DNA of 64,000 nt, taken from contig NZ_QWDC01000001.1 of the NCBI RefSeq assembly GCF_003432115.1, forward strand, positions 1,240,001 to 1,304,000, given 5' to 3'. Positions within the stretch are counted from its first letter, which is position 1; each line of letters opens with the position of its first letter. The position numbers were made by a program, and so were the translations under genes. The DNA comes from Mucilaginibacter conchicola (GTDB taxonomy: Bacteria; Bacteroidota; Bacteroidia; Sphingobacteriales; Sphingobacteriaceae). Positions 24,353 through 32,433 of this stretch are shown here, piece after piece. A model generated the notes under the pieces. It did no database searches. It saw nothing but the letters and a program-made list of their open reading frames with translations, and had not been told where the DNA came from.

Positions 24353-25213
24353 ATGAACGAAGAATTAGAAGTAAACAAAGAAGACAGCACCCCCGCTGCC
24401 AAAGCACCCAAAGAGGTGACATCGCCCGTTAAAAGCGGCTTAAAAACAAAAGAAGCCATCGTAGTTAATTGGTTACCGCGTTACACCGGCAGGCCTTTAG
24501 ACCAATTTGGCGAGTACATCATCCTTACCAATTTCTCAAAATACCTGCAGCTATTCTCAGAGTGGAATGATAATGCACCTATCATGGGTTTAGACAAACC
24601 GATGCAAAGTGTAACTGCAGGTGGTATCACCATCATTAACTTTGGTATGGGTAGCTCGGTTGCTGCAACAGTGATGGACCTGCTTACTGCCATTAAGCCA
24701 AAAGCAGTTATTTTTTTAGGTAAGTGTGGTGGCTTAAAAAAGAAGAACAACGTAGGCGATCTTATCCTGCCCATAGCGGCCATTCGCGGCGAGGGCACAT
24801 CAAATGATTACCTGCCTGCCGAAGTGCCCGCATTGCCTTCATTTGCCCTGCAAAAAGCCATCTCAACCACCATCCGTGATTACTCGCGCGATTACTGGAC
24901 TGGCACTTGCTACACCACCAACCGCCGCGTTTGGGAGCATGACAAGGAGTTTAAGAAATACCTTAAGCAATTGCGTGCCATGGCCATTGATATGGAAACT
25001 GCAACCATCTTCACCACAGGTTTTGCCAACAAGATCCCTACCGGTGCATTGCTATTGGTATCAGACCAGCCAATGATTCCCGAGGGTGTTAAAACCGCAG
25101 AAAGCGACTCGAGCGTAACCGAAAAGTACGTAGAAACCCACCTGCACGTAGGTATCGAATCGTTAAAACAACTGATAAACGGTGGCTTAACTGTTAAGCA
25201 CCTGAAGTTCTAA
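24353..25213 (+). CDS. amn: AMP nucleosidase
   Basis: 286 residues. The body matches the compact Bacteroidota AMP nucleosidases of the PNP/UDP phosphorylase fold: VNWLPRYTGRPLDQFGEYI, NFGMGSSVAATVMDLL, FLGKCGGLKKKNNVGDLIL, TNRRVWEHDKEFKKYL and AIDMETATIFTTGF. The enzyme splits AMP into adenine and ribose 5-phosphate and so controls adenylate levels. The first 30 residues, rich in Lys, Glu and Pro, are extra compared with the core family. It is monocistronic with a structured leader. Confidence 0.9.
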   Translation: MNEELEVNKEDSTPAAKAPKEVTSPVKSGLKTKEAIVVNWLPRYTGRPLDQFGEYIILTNFSKYLQLFSEWNDNAPIMGLDKPMQSVTAGGITIINFGMGSSVAATVMDLLTAIKPKAVIFLGKCGGLKKKNNVGDLILPIAAIRGEGTSNDYLPAEVPALPSFALQKAISTTIRDYSRDYWTGTCYTTNRRVWEHDKEFKKYLKQLRAMAIDMETATIFTTGFANKIPTGALLLVSDQPMIPEGVKTAESDSSVTEKYVETHLHVGIESLKQLINGGLTVKHLKF

Positions 25214-25347
25214 AGCCACAGCGCTTTAAACTCTTTTCTATAATATTTCGGAAACCCGCATTGCCGCTACCCAATAGCAGGCGTGTGGGACACCTGAAAT
25301 AATCTTGCCCCACTCTCCACACTTATTGACATTTCTTAAATGCCTAA

Positions 25348-25381
25348 ATTGGGTATCTGCCCAATAATTTTCCTAATTTTG
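25348..25381 (+). promoter_or_regulatory. Candidate palindromic operator and -7 box of the CBS-type gene
   Basis: ATTGGG and CCCAAT (25348-25353 and about 25361-25366) form an inverted repeat placed where the -33 element should be. TAATTTTG (25374-25381) matches the -7 consensus. The overlap suggests repression, but no regulator is identified. Confidence 0.4.
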
Positions 25382-25424
25382 TGTACTATCCAATTAAATA
25401 CACAGGATAAGTAGACAATAAACT

Positions 25425-26786
25425 ATGTGGTATAACAACATATTGGAAACCATTGGCCAAACCCCTTTGGTAAAACTCAACAAGATCGTAAAAGACATCC
25501 CGGCTACCGTTTTAGCTAAAATAGAAACCACCAACCCGGGCAACTCTATAAAAGACCGTATGGCCCTTAAAATGATTGAGGATGCCGAAAAAAGCGGTAA
25601 ACTTAAACCCGGCGGTACCATTATTGAAGGTACATCGGGTAATACGGGTATGGGCCTGGCTATTGCCGCGGTTATAAAAGGCTACAAGTGTATTTTCACC
25701 AGTACCGATAAACAATCAAAAGAAAAGTTTGATGCCCTGCGTGCTTTTGGTGCCGAGGTAATTGTTTGCCCTACCAATGTAGAGCCCGAGGATCCAAGGT
25801 CATACTATTCTGTATCATCGCGCCTGGAGCGCGAGGTGCCTAACTCGTGGAAACCAAACCAGTACGATAACCTTTCAAACTCGCAGGCACACTATGAGCA
25901 AACCGGCCCCGAGATATGGGAACAAACCCAAGGTAAAATAACCCATCTTGTTGTTGGTGTGGGTACGGGTGGTACCATCTCCGGTACGGCACGTTACCTT
26001 AAAGAACAAAACCCAAACATCCAGGTATTAGGTATTGATACCTACGGTTCGGTATTTAAAAAATATAAAGAGACAGGCATTTTTGATAAGGACGAGATCT
26101 ATCCGTACATCACCGAAGGTATCGGCGAAGATTTCCTGCCGCAAAACGTTGATTTTAGCCTGATAGATTACTTTGAAAAAGTAAGCGATAAGGATGCTGC
26201 CCTAATGACCCGCGAAATTGCCCGTAAAGAAGGTATTTTTGCAGGTAACTCAACCGGTGCTGCCGTTGCTGGCGCCCTGCAAATGAAAGACCGCTTTAAA
26301 GAAGGCGACGTGGTGGTGATCATCTTCCCTGACCATGGTACCCGCTACCTTGGCAAAATGTACAATGACGACTGGCTGCGCGACCGCGGTTTCCTGGCCG
26401 ATGGCAAACTGACCGCCCGTGACATCATTGCCAAAAAAGAAAGCGCAGAAATCATCACCATCGATTGCGAGAAAACCGTGTTGGAAGCCATCAACGTAAT
26501 CAAATCATTAAACATCAGCCAGATACCGGTAACACAGCAAGGTATGGTGATAGGCAAGATAACCGAAAGCGATATCCTTGATTCGCTGATGGAGAACCCT
26601 GGCATTAAATCGCAGCCGGTTAAGAGCATCTCTACTGCCCCCTTCCCGTTCATCGACCTGAATACTTCTATCGATCGTATCTCGGGGATGATCAACAAAG
26701 ACAACATCGCCGTTTTGGTTGAGGATGAGCAAGGTAAGATCGAAATTATCACGCAATACGATATCATAAACGCGATATCAGCGTAA
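25425..26786 (+). CDS. Cystathionine beta-synthase-type PLP enzyme with CBS pair
   Basis: 453 residues. The PLP fold-type II catalytic domain (1-320) has the Schiff-base Lys43 in NPGNSIKDRM, the phosphate-binding EGTSGNTGMG segment and GVGTGGTISGTARY. Residues 330-453 are two CBS motifs (IITIDCEKTVLEAI; STAPFPFIDLNTSI). This layout is that of eukaryotic-like cystathionine beta-synthase, which joins serine and homocysteine, although cysteine synthase activity cannot be excluded. The CBS pair probably regulates activity by ligand binding. The gene ends at a strong terminator. Confidence 0.88.
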   Translation: MWYNNILETIGQTPLVKLNKIVKDIPATVLAKIETTNPGNSIKDRMALKMIEDAEKSGKLKPGGTIIEGTSGNTGMGLAIAAVIKGYKCIFTSTDKQSKEKFDALRAFGAEVIVCPTNVEPEDPRSYYSVSSRLEREVPNSWKPNQYDNLSNSQAHYEQTGPEIWEQTQGKITHLVVGVGTGGTISGTARYLKEQNPNIQVLGIDTYGSVFKKYKETGIFDKDEIYPYITEGIGEDFLPQNVDFSLIDYFEKVSDKDAALMTREIARKEGIFAGNSTGAAVAGALQMKDRFKEGDVVVIIFPDHGTRYLGKMYNDDWLRDRGFLADGKLTARDIIAKKESAEIITIDCEKTVLEAINVIKSLNISQIPVTQQGMVIGKITESDILDSLMENPGIKSQPVKSISTAPFPFIDLNTSIDRISGMINKDNIAVLVEDEQGKIEIITQYDIINAISA

Positions 26787-26809
26787 AACTAAATAGTATA
26801 AAAAAGAAA

Positions 26810-26838
26810 AGCCATCAGTCAATCACTGATGGCTTTTT
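26810..26838 (+). terminator. Terminator after the CBS-type gene
   Basis: AGCCATCAGT and ACTGATGGCT, perfect 10-bp arms with a CAATC loop, followed by TTTTTC. It is preceded by A-rich sequence, so it may also serve the convergent GIN gene. Confidence 0.85.
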
Positions 26839-26878
26839 CTTTTGGATATATGTTGGACTTATTAAAAAGTAATTGCGA

Positions 26879-27490
26879 TTACAGGGTAGCTAATTCAGCG
26901 TTATCAGCCTTTACAAATTTGTTGGTTACAGTTTTGTTTGCGTTAGCAGCTACAAGGTTGGTGTTGTTTACAGTGGCAGACTGATCTTGGGTTAAGCTGT
27001 ATTCGCCAACTTTACCGCTGATGTTTGCTTTAGCACGATCGTTTACGTTGATGTTGGCTTTGTAAGCATCTAACTGAAGGTTAGCAGATGCATTGTTGTT
27101 CAACGTTACATCAAGGTCGATTTTTGACAGGTTACCAAATGATTTTACTTCAGCGTTATCATAAGCGGCAATCGCTTTCAAATCGTTAGCAGTAACCCAA
27201 ACCACTAATTTTTTATCAGTGTATGATGAGATGCGTAACACACCGTCCTGGTTTTGTACCAAAGCATTCTCTGAATAGTATTTGTTGTAAACTTTTACCT
27301 GATCGGCAGTACCATCAGATACGTAAAGTTCAACGTTACCGCGCAATTCAATTTTGCTGATCTTGCTCACGTTTGTTAAAGTAGTAGTGGCTTCTTCGTT
27401 CTTGTTTTTGTTATCGTTTGCAAAGGTTGCAGTGGCAGTACCTAAGGCTAAAGTTACGATGGTTGCTATGGTTAAAAATTTCGCTTTCAT
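26879..27490 (-). CDS. Secreted GIN-domain (DUF2807-like) protein, paralogue 2
   Basis: 203 residues with a Sec signal peptide (MKAKFLTIATIVTLALGTAT). The mature sequence follows paralogue 1 (17835-18428) closely: VELYVSDGTADQVKVYNKYY, LRISSYTDKKLVVWVTANDL, AAYDNAEVKSFGNLSK. The C-terminal thirds diverge. The gene is in inverse orientation about 9 kb away. Both share operator repeats and promoter blocks at the same distances, so the duplication included the control region and regulation has been kept. Function unknown. Confidence 0.82.
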   Translation of the reverse strand: MKAKFLTIATIVTLALGTATATFANDNKNKNEEATTTLTNVSKISKIELRGNVELYVSDGTADQVKVYNKYYSENALVQNQDGVLRISSYTDKKLVVWVTANDLKAIAAYDNAEVKSFGNLSKIDLDVTLNNNASANLQLDAYKANINVNDRAKANISGKVGEYSLTQDQSATVNNTNLVAANANKTVTNKFVKADNAELATL

Positions 27491-27612
27491 GGCTATAATA
27501 TTTTGATTGTAAGTGTTTTAATTATTTCTTGTTATTAATTACACTGATAAGACGAGCACGAAAGAGAAACGTTACAGCCATTTCCCGGGAAATAGATGTA
27601 CGGGGCAAATGT

Positions 27613-27649
27613 ATCGGTGAACGGGTAGTTTAGGTCGGTGAAAAGCGGT
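27613..27649 (-). promoter_or_regulatory. Candidate LytTR-type operator upstream of GIN protein 2
   Basis: On the minus strand ACCGACCTA starts at 27639 and ACCGAT at 27618, 21 bp apart, with ACCGCT at 27649, 10 bp further up. This mirrors the site at 17674-17710. The shared blocks TGGCTGTAACG (from 27580) and TATCAGTGTA (from 27549) lie at the same offsets (59 and 31 bp). Confidence 0.6.
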
Positions 27650-27773
27650 GAAATTTTTGAGGATGATTAAAGGATTTGAGGATTTCCCGATCAGAAATCC
27701 GTCATTGCTGTCCGCCAGCTGAGAGGTAGCATTTCATTAGGAATGGCAATGATAATATTAATCGTCAGTGGAT

Positions 27774-28146
27774 GTTACTTTCTTTTCTCTCAAAAGAAAG
27801 TAACCAAAGAAAAGTCGCGACTTGGTAACGCGCTATTACGTTTGTGCCACTGCAAGGCCTATGGTCACCGCACGTTACGCTATGTCGCATTTGTAATTGG
27901 CGTTCTGTCTGTGCTTTTCTTTTTATTTCCTGTCAGCAAAAAAGCCTCGGGCGAAAGCGGGCAGAACAATGGTGGCCTTGTGTGGCTGTGAGGGCTTGCG
28001 GAATCTATTCCAGAAGCGGTGGCCTAAAAAGTGGGGTAAGAGATTCCCAGCCCGTGGTTCTGGCTGCTTGCAGCGCAAAGGCCTTGTGCGAAAAGAAGCC
28101 TCTTTGCTGTATGATCTTTGGTTACTTTGTATCAAGACAAAGTAAC
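27774..28146. repeat. Unexplained 373-bp element bounded by GTTACTTT hairpins
   Basis: The left end is a perfect hairpin, GTTACTTTCTTTT, loop CTCTC, AAAAGAAAGTAAC (27774-27804), followed by CAAAG. The right end is CTTTG then hairpin GTTACTTTG/CAAAGTAAC (28121-28146). The ends are thus inverted relatives. The interior is more GC-rich than its surroundings and has no credible gene, only short frames on both strands. It explains most of the 27491-28246 gap. It may be a non-autonomous mobile element or a structured RNA. Confidence 0.55.
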
Positions 28147-28194
28147 AGTCCCCGCGGCAATTGAGCGGGCTAACGTTGACTAAGCACAGACTTA

Positions 28195-28228
28195 TCCTAA
28201 AGAGATTGCTTCGTTCCTCGCAATGACG
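28195..28228. repeat. Half copy of family B palindrome
   Basis: CCTAAAGAGATTGCTTCGTT followed by CCTCGCAATGACGC equals the right half of the copies at 10801-10884 and 56382-56467. The left half is missing, and the element 27774-28146 ends 48 bp before it. Confidence 0.7.
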
Positions 28229-28246
28229 CACGGAAAAAACTCTTAC

Positions 28247-30139
28247 CTACAAATAATAATTCTCCCCGTCTGTTTTTATCTTCCCTGCATCAAGCAGTAA
28301 ACGGAGTGTTTGGATCTTCTCCCGTTCGGTGCCGAATTTGAGGGCAGGGATCAAATCGGCGATGGTATGAGGACGTGAGCTGAGGAGCTGTGCTATTTCG
28401 TTGGTGATATCATCAACAATTTCACCGGCATTGCGCAGGCGGCGCTCTTCAATACAAACATCGCATACACCGCATTTGGGTGCATCGTGCTCATCAAAAT
28501 AATTAAGCAATTGCCGGCTGCGGCAAACTTGTTCTTCGGCGTAAGCAAAAACGGCTTTCAGCTTTTTAAGATAGGTTTCTTTACGCTGTTCTATATATAC
28601 TTTATTAATATATAGCTGATTATTGGGCTGGCGGGGTTTGAGCCAGGTGATCTGCGGCTTATCCGTTTGCGGCAGATAGCTCAGCACGCCGAAAGCTTGC
28701 AACTGCTGCATACCGGTTATTACCTGTTGCACGCTCATGCCTGTGCGGCGGGCAATATCAAATTCTTTGATGCGTACATAATTCTCAAACGAGCCACCGT
28801 ATGAGCGGAGCAGGGTTTTCACAAATGGATCCCAACCCTGGTTCTGGATCTGGAAATTGTAAAGATCCTCATTCAATACCTCGAACCTGAAACGCGATGG
28901 CAGAAATACGCTTTCGGTGAATGATACGTATTCGTCCTGCTCCAGAAATTTGAGGGCATTGATGGTTTTAATGGCGTCCAGTTCAAAGCGGCTACAGAAC
29001 TCGCCCAGGTCAAGGTCGAAACTTACGCCCTCTCCTGCCCCGTAGGCCACCTGGCAGTAATTACCCAAGGCATGGTAGATCTTTTTGATCTCATCAACCG
29101 ATGGGAAATTCTGCGTGAACTTCTTTTGCTGCCTCACCCTATCGGTTTGGTTATATAGCAATACACCGTAGGCTTTTTGCTCGTCGCGCCCGGCCCTACC
29201 AGCTTCCTGGTAGTAGGCTTCCAAACTATCGGGCATATCCTTATGGATCACAAACCTCACATCGGGCTTATCTATCCCCATCCCGAAGGCGTTGGTAGCT
29301 ACAATAATACGTGTGCCATTATTTTTCCATGCCGATTGCTTCTCAGAGCGTTCATCGGCCGAGAGGCCTGCGTGGTAATAATCGGCTGATATTTTATGGC
29401 GCTGGTAGTGCCGCGCTATCTCAAAGGTTTCTTTACGGCTGCGTACGTAGACTATGCCACTGCCTTGTATACCGGCAGCTACATCTATCAGCTTGCGCAA
29501 CTTATCTTCAGTATCCTGCACTACGTAGCTTAAGTTCTTTCGCTCAAAGCTTTTAACAAATACAACACCGTTCTTAAAGGCAAGTTTATCCTGTATATCC
29601 TGCTTAACATCGGCAGTAGCAGTGGCCGTTAAAGCCAATACGGGCACCTCGGGATGTAGTTCGCGTAGTTTGGCAATATGCAGGTACGGCGGGCGAAAAT
29701 CATAGCCCCACTGCGAGATACAGTGTGCCTCATCAACCGCAAAAAGGTTAACGTTCATGTATTTGATCCGCTCGCGAACCAGCTCAGACAACAAACGCTC
29801 AGGCGAGAGATAAAGGAATTTTACCGAACCGTAGATACAGTTATCCAGTGCAATATCCACCTCGCGCTTACCCATGCCCGATACGATGGCAATGGCATTA
29901 ATGCCCCGCTCCTTCAGGTTCTCTACCTGGTCTTTCATGAGGGCTATCAGCGGCGATACCACAATGCAGATACCATCCTTAGCCAGCCCCGGCACCTGGA
30001 AACACACGGATTTTCCCCCGCCGGTAGGCAGCAAGGCCAGCGTATCGCGGCCCTGCAATACAGATGTAATGATCTCTTCCTGCATTGGCCGAAAGTGGTC
30101 ATGTCCCCAGTATTGTCTAAGTATTTCGCGTGGTGTCAT
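28247..30139 (-). CDS. recQ: RecQ-family ATP-dependent DNA helicase
   Basis: 630 residues. Helicase motifs: LLPTGGGKSVCFQVP (Walker A, about 37-51), DEAHCISQWGYDFRP, LALTATAT, ATNAFGMGIDKPDVRFVIH and QEAGRAGRDEQ. The RecQ zinc domain is seen in CRSRQLLNYFDEHDAPKCGVCDVC-type cysteines near 540-565. The extreme C-terminus is a short helical domain (HTIADLIPALKFGTEREKI) rather than a recognisable HRDC, so DNA-structure preference may differ from E. coli RecQ. It unwinds 3'-5' in recombination and repair. It starts directly after the stop codon of the upstream unknown gene, so the two are likely cotranscribed. Confidence 0.92.
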   Translation of the reverse strand: MTPREILRQYWGHDHFRPMQEEIITSVLQGRDTLALLPTGGGKSVCFQVPGLAKDGICIVVSPLIALMKDQVENLKERGINAIAIVSGMGKREVDIALDNCIYGSVKFLYLSPERLLSELVRERIKYMNVNLFAVDEAHCISQWGYDFRPPYLHIAKLRELHPEVPVLALTATATADVKQDIQDKLAFKNGVVFVKSFERKNLSYVVQDTEDKLRKLIDVAAGIQGSGIVYVRSRKETFEIARHYQRHKISADYYHAGLSADERSEKQSAWKNNGTRIIVATNAFGMGIDKPDVRFVIHKDMPDSLEAYYQEAGRAGRDEQKAYGVLLYNQTDRVRQQKKFTQNFPSVDEIKKIYHALGNYCQVAYGAGEGVSFDLDLGEFCSRFELDAIKTINALKFLEQDEYVSFTESVFLPSRFRFEVLNEDLYNFQIQNQGWDPFVKTLLRSYGGSFENYVRIKEFDIARRTGMSVQQVITGMQQLQAFGVLSYLPQTDKPQITWLKPRQPNNQLYINKVYIEQRKETYLKKLKAVFAYAEEQVCRSRQLLNYFDEHDAPKCGVCDVCIEERRLRNAGEIVDDITNEIAQLLSSRPHTIADLIPALKFGTEREKIQTLRLLLDAGKIKTDGENYYL

Positions 30140-30766
30140 TTATTTTAATTCAGAAAAACATTGCGGGCCAATAGCTCCGCCGCCGTACTCTAACACCAGA
30201 TTGCGGTTCACATAAATGTAGGTACAGCTATCATTGTATTTCGCCTTTAAACTTTCAGCTAACGGCTTATCAAATACATTAAAAAAGTACATACCAAAGC
30301 CACTTCTTTTAAAACCTACTTTAGCCGGTTCACTGTTGGTTATTGAAATGCAATTTGCCTTATCAAGCTTCTCTTTTAAAGCAGTAAGCTTTGTCTCATC
30401 CCAGCCCAATATCTTCAGTAATGTATCGGCCCGTGCTGACCGCATCGAAATATCACGATCTTCTGATGCAAAACCCTTTTCTTCGCCGGTGACGGTGTCC
30501 CTATCCCTAACGCTCATATAAGCTATATTATCCCCGTCAAACTCCACTTCAACAGCTTTATCTGTTGGTGTTATAGCGCTGAGGTATTTCTTTGCATCGT
30601 TTATCCCATCCCGGTTTTCGTTAAAGCTTTCAATCAGCTCTGCAGTGCTGTAATTCCTGCCGTCGGGTAGCGCTGATATGATCAAAAAAAGGTAAATAGC
30701 AGGTATCGCCATTAAACCAACAATCACACCGCAAATCACCAGTATCGTTTTATTCCTTTTTTTCAT
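30140..30766 (-). CDS. Membrane-anchored protein of unknown function
   Basis: 208 residues. Residues 8-32 form one hydrophobic segment after a basic MKKRNK start, indicating an N-terminal anchor with the rest outside the cytoplasm. The remainder is mixed alpha/beta, with two cysteines near the C-terminus (DSCTYIYVNRN; GPQCFSELK) and one in the middle (KANCISITN). No family is recognised. It is upstream of recQ with no spacer, but the extracytoplasmic topology makes a shared function unlikely. Confidence 0.6.
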   Translation of the reverse strand: MKKRNKTILVICGVIVGLMAIPAIYLFLIISALPDGRNYSTAELIESFNENRDGINDAKKYLSAITPTDKAVEVEFDGDNIAYMSVRDRDTVTGEEKGFASEDRDISMRSARADTLLKILGWDETKLTALKEKLDKANCISITNSEPAKVGFKRSGFGMYFFNVFDKPLAESLKAKYNDSCTYIYVNRNLVLEYGGGAIGPQCFSELK

Positions 30767-30803
30767 GATTTAGGTACAGCGCTTGTGACATTCAGGTTTT
30801 TAC

Positions 30804-30831
30804 AAAAAAAGCCCGTCACGTGGCGGGCTTT
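30804..30831 (-). terminator. Terminator of citrate synthase gene
   Basis: On the minus strand AAAGCCCG/CGGGCTTT arms around an 8-nt loop, then a run of T. It lies 170 bp after the gltA stop, beyond a family D repeat. Confidence 0.7.
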
Positions 30832-30858
30832 CGATAAAGTATATTTGGCGGTGATTTT

Positions 30859-30987
30859 ACTCACCCGGTCTTTGCTTCGCTTGACCACCCTCTCTTCGCT
30901 GCGCGAAAAGAGGGTTAGCCTGAATATTTTTCTTTACCCTCTTTGCGTAGCAGAGAGGGTCGACCAGCGGAGCGTAGTCGGGGTGAG
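30859..30987. repeat. Intergenic palindrome, family D copy 1
   Basis: Ends ACTCACCC and GGGTGAGT; inside are two hairpins, ACCCTCTCTTCG/CGAAAAGAGGGT and ACCCTCTTTGCG/CAGAGAGGGT. A second copy is at 48428-48559. Confidence 0.8.
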
Positions 30988-31001
30988 TCCACCCCGGGGC
31001 A

Positions 31002-32288
31002 TTATCTGCCTTTAATATCGGTATAATCTCTATTTACTTCGCCAACATAAATTTGACGCGGGCGGCCAATAGGCTCTTTGTTGGTTTTCATTTCTTTCCA
31101 CTGGGCAATCCATCCCGGTAAACGGCCAAGGGCAAACAGCACCGTGAACATCTCGGTAGGGAAACCTAAAGCAGTGTAGATGATACCCGAGTAAAAGTCT
31201 ACGTTAGGGTATAGTTTACGCTCAACAAAGTAAGGATCGCTCAGGGCAACTTCTTCCAGCTTTTTAGCTATCTCTAAAGTTTCGTCTTGTACCCCTAATT
31301 TCTCAAGGATATCATCACACGCTTTTTTGATGATCTTGGCGCGCGGGTCGAAGTTTTTGTAAACGCGGTGCCCAAAGCCCATCAAACGGAACGAATCGTT
31401 CTTGTCTTTAGCTTTAGCAACCCATTTATCAACGTCGCCGCCATCTTCTTTAATTTTCTGCAACATCTCAACTACGGCCTGGTTAGCACCACCGTGCAGC
31501 GGGCCCCAAAGTGCAGAGATACCTGCCGAGATAGAAGCATAAAGGTTAGCGTCTGATGAACCTACAATACGCACGGTTGAGGTTGAGCAGTTTTGCTCAT
31601 GATCGGCATGCAGAATAAGCAACTTGTTCATGGCGCTTACTACAACCGGGTCTATCTCCACATCCTCGGTACGCTGGCCAAAGGTCATGTGCATAAAGTT
31701 GGTAACGTAATCAAACTTGTTACGCGGATAAATAACCGGGTGACCAAGAGATTTTTTGTAGATCCATGATACCAGGGTACTCATCTTAGCGATCAGTTTA
31801 ATGATCTCCAGGTTCACTTCTTCGGCAGTTAAGCCTTGTTTAAGTGATGCCGGGTTAAACGCAGCCAAAGCGCCGATTAATGATGATAACTGGCCCATTG
31901 GGTGCGAGCCAGAAGGAAAACCATCAAAAAATTTCTTCATATCCTCATGTACAAGGGTATGGTGGCTTATTTCATATTCAAAAGCTTTAAGCTGTTCTTC
32001 GGTAGGCAGGTTGCCGTATATTAATAAATAGGCAACTTCAATAAATGTGCTTTGCTCTGCAAGCTGTTCAATTGGATAACCACGGTATTTTAAAATACCT
32101 ACTTCGCCATCTAAAAAGGTAATTGCGCTTTTTGTGGCACCGGTATTTTTGTAACCGATGTCAAGCGTAACATAACCGGTCTGGTCGCGTAATTTTGAAA
32201 TATCAATGGCTTTCTCGCCCTCAGTACCCTCTATTACAGGAAGTTCGAATGTTTTGTCTCCAATTTTTAATTGTGCAGTTTCAGACAT
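31002..32288 (-). CDS. gltA: Citrate synthase
   Basis: 428 residues, the size of type II (hexameric, NADH-sensitive) bacterial citrate synthases. The active-site His regions are LHADHEQNCSTSTVR and GPLHGGANQAV, and the catalytic Asp lies in FGHRVYKNFDPRA. The N-terminal domain typical of type II enzymes is present. It condenses oxaloacetate and acetyl-CoA in the TCA cycle. A single -7 box upstream and a terminator downstream suggest it is monocistronic. Confidence 0.95.
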   Translation of the reverse strand: MSETAQLKIGDKTFELPVIEGTEGEKAIDISKLRDQTGYVTLDIGYKNTGATKSAITFLDGEVGILKYRGYPIEQLAEQSTFIEVAYLLIYGNLPTEEQLKAFEYEISHHTLVHEDMKKFFDGFPSGSHPMGQLSSLIGALAAFNPASLKQGLTAEEVNLEIIKLIAKMSTLVSWIYKKSLGHPVIYPRNKFDYVTNFMHMTFGQRTEDVEIDPVVVSAMNKLLILHADHEQNCSTSTVRIVGSSDANLYASISAGISALWGPLHGGANQAVVEMLQKIKEDGGDVDKWVAKAKDKNDSFRLMGFGHRVYKNFDPRAKIIKKACDDILEKLGVQDETLEIAKKLEEVALSDPYFVERKLYPNVDFYSGIIYTALGFPTEMFTVLFALGRLPGWIAQWKEMKTNKEPIGRPRQIYVGEVNRDYTDIKGR

Positions 32289-32308
32289 AGGATATTTAGT
32301 GTTTGCAA

Positions 32309-32316
32309 CAAATGTA
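32309..32316 (-). promoter_or_regulatory. -7 box of gltA
   Basis: TACATTTG on the minus strand, an exact TAnnTTTG match, 20 bp before the gltA start. Confidence 0.5.
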
Positions 32317-32433
32317 ATTAAATCTGCGTATTAATACCCGTTAAGTATATTTACTATCTGTAAAATTCTTATTAAGTAATTATATTGTCGTCCCCAATAA
32401 TGTTTGGCTTGATTAAAAATTTACCCCTACTGA

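Noticed and set aside
27774..28146. Insertion sequence remnant with transposase
   Set aside because: No transposase motif on either strand; only the hairpin ends suggest mobility, so it is listed as an unexplained repeat.
27743..28231. Overlapping open frames of 75-106 codons on both strands
   Set aside because: They lie in the hairpin-bounded element, overlap each other in several frames and show no family resemblance.
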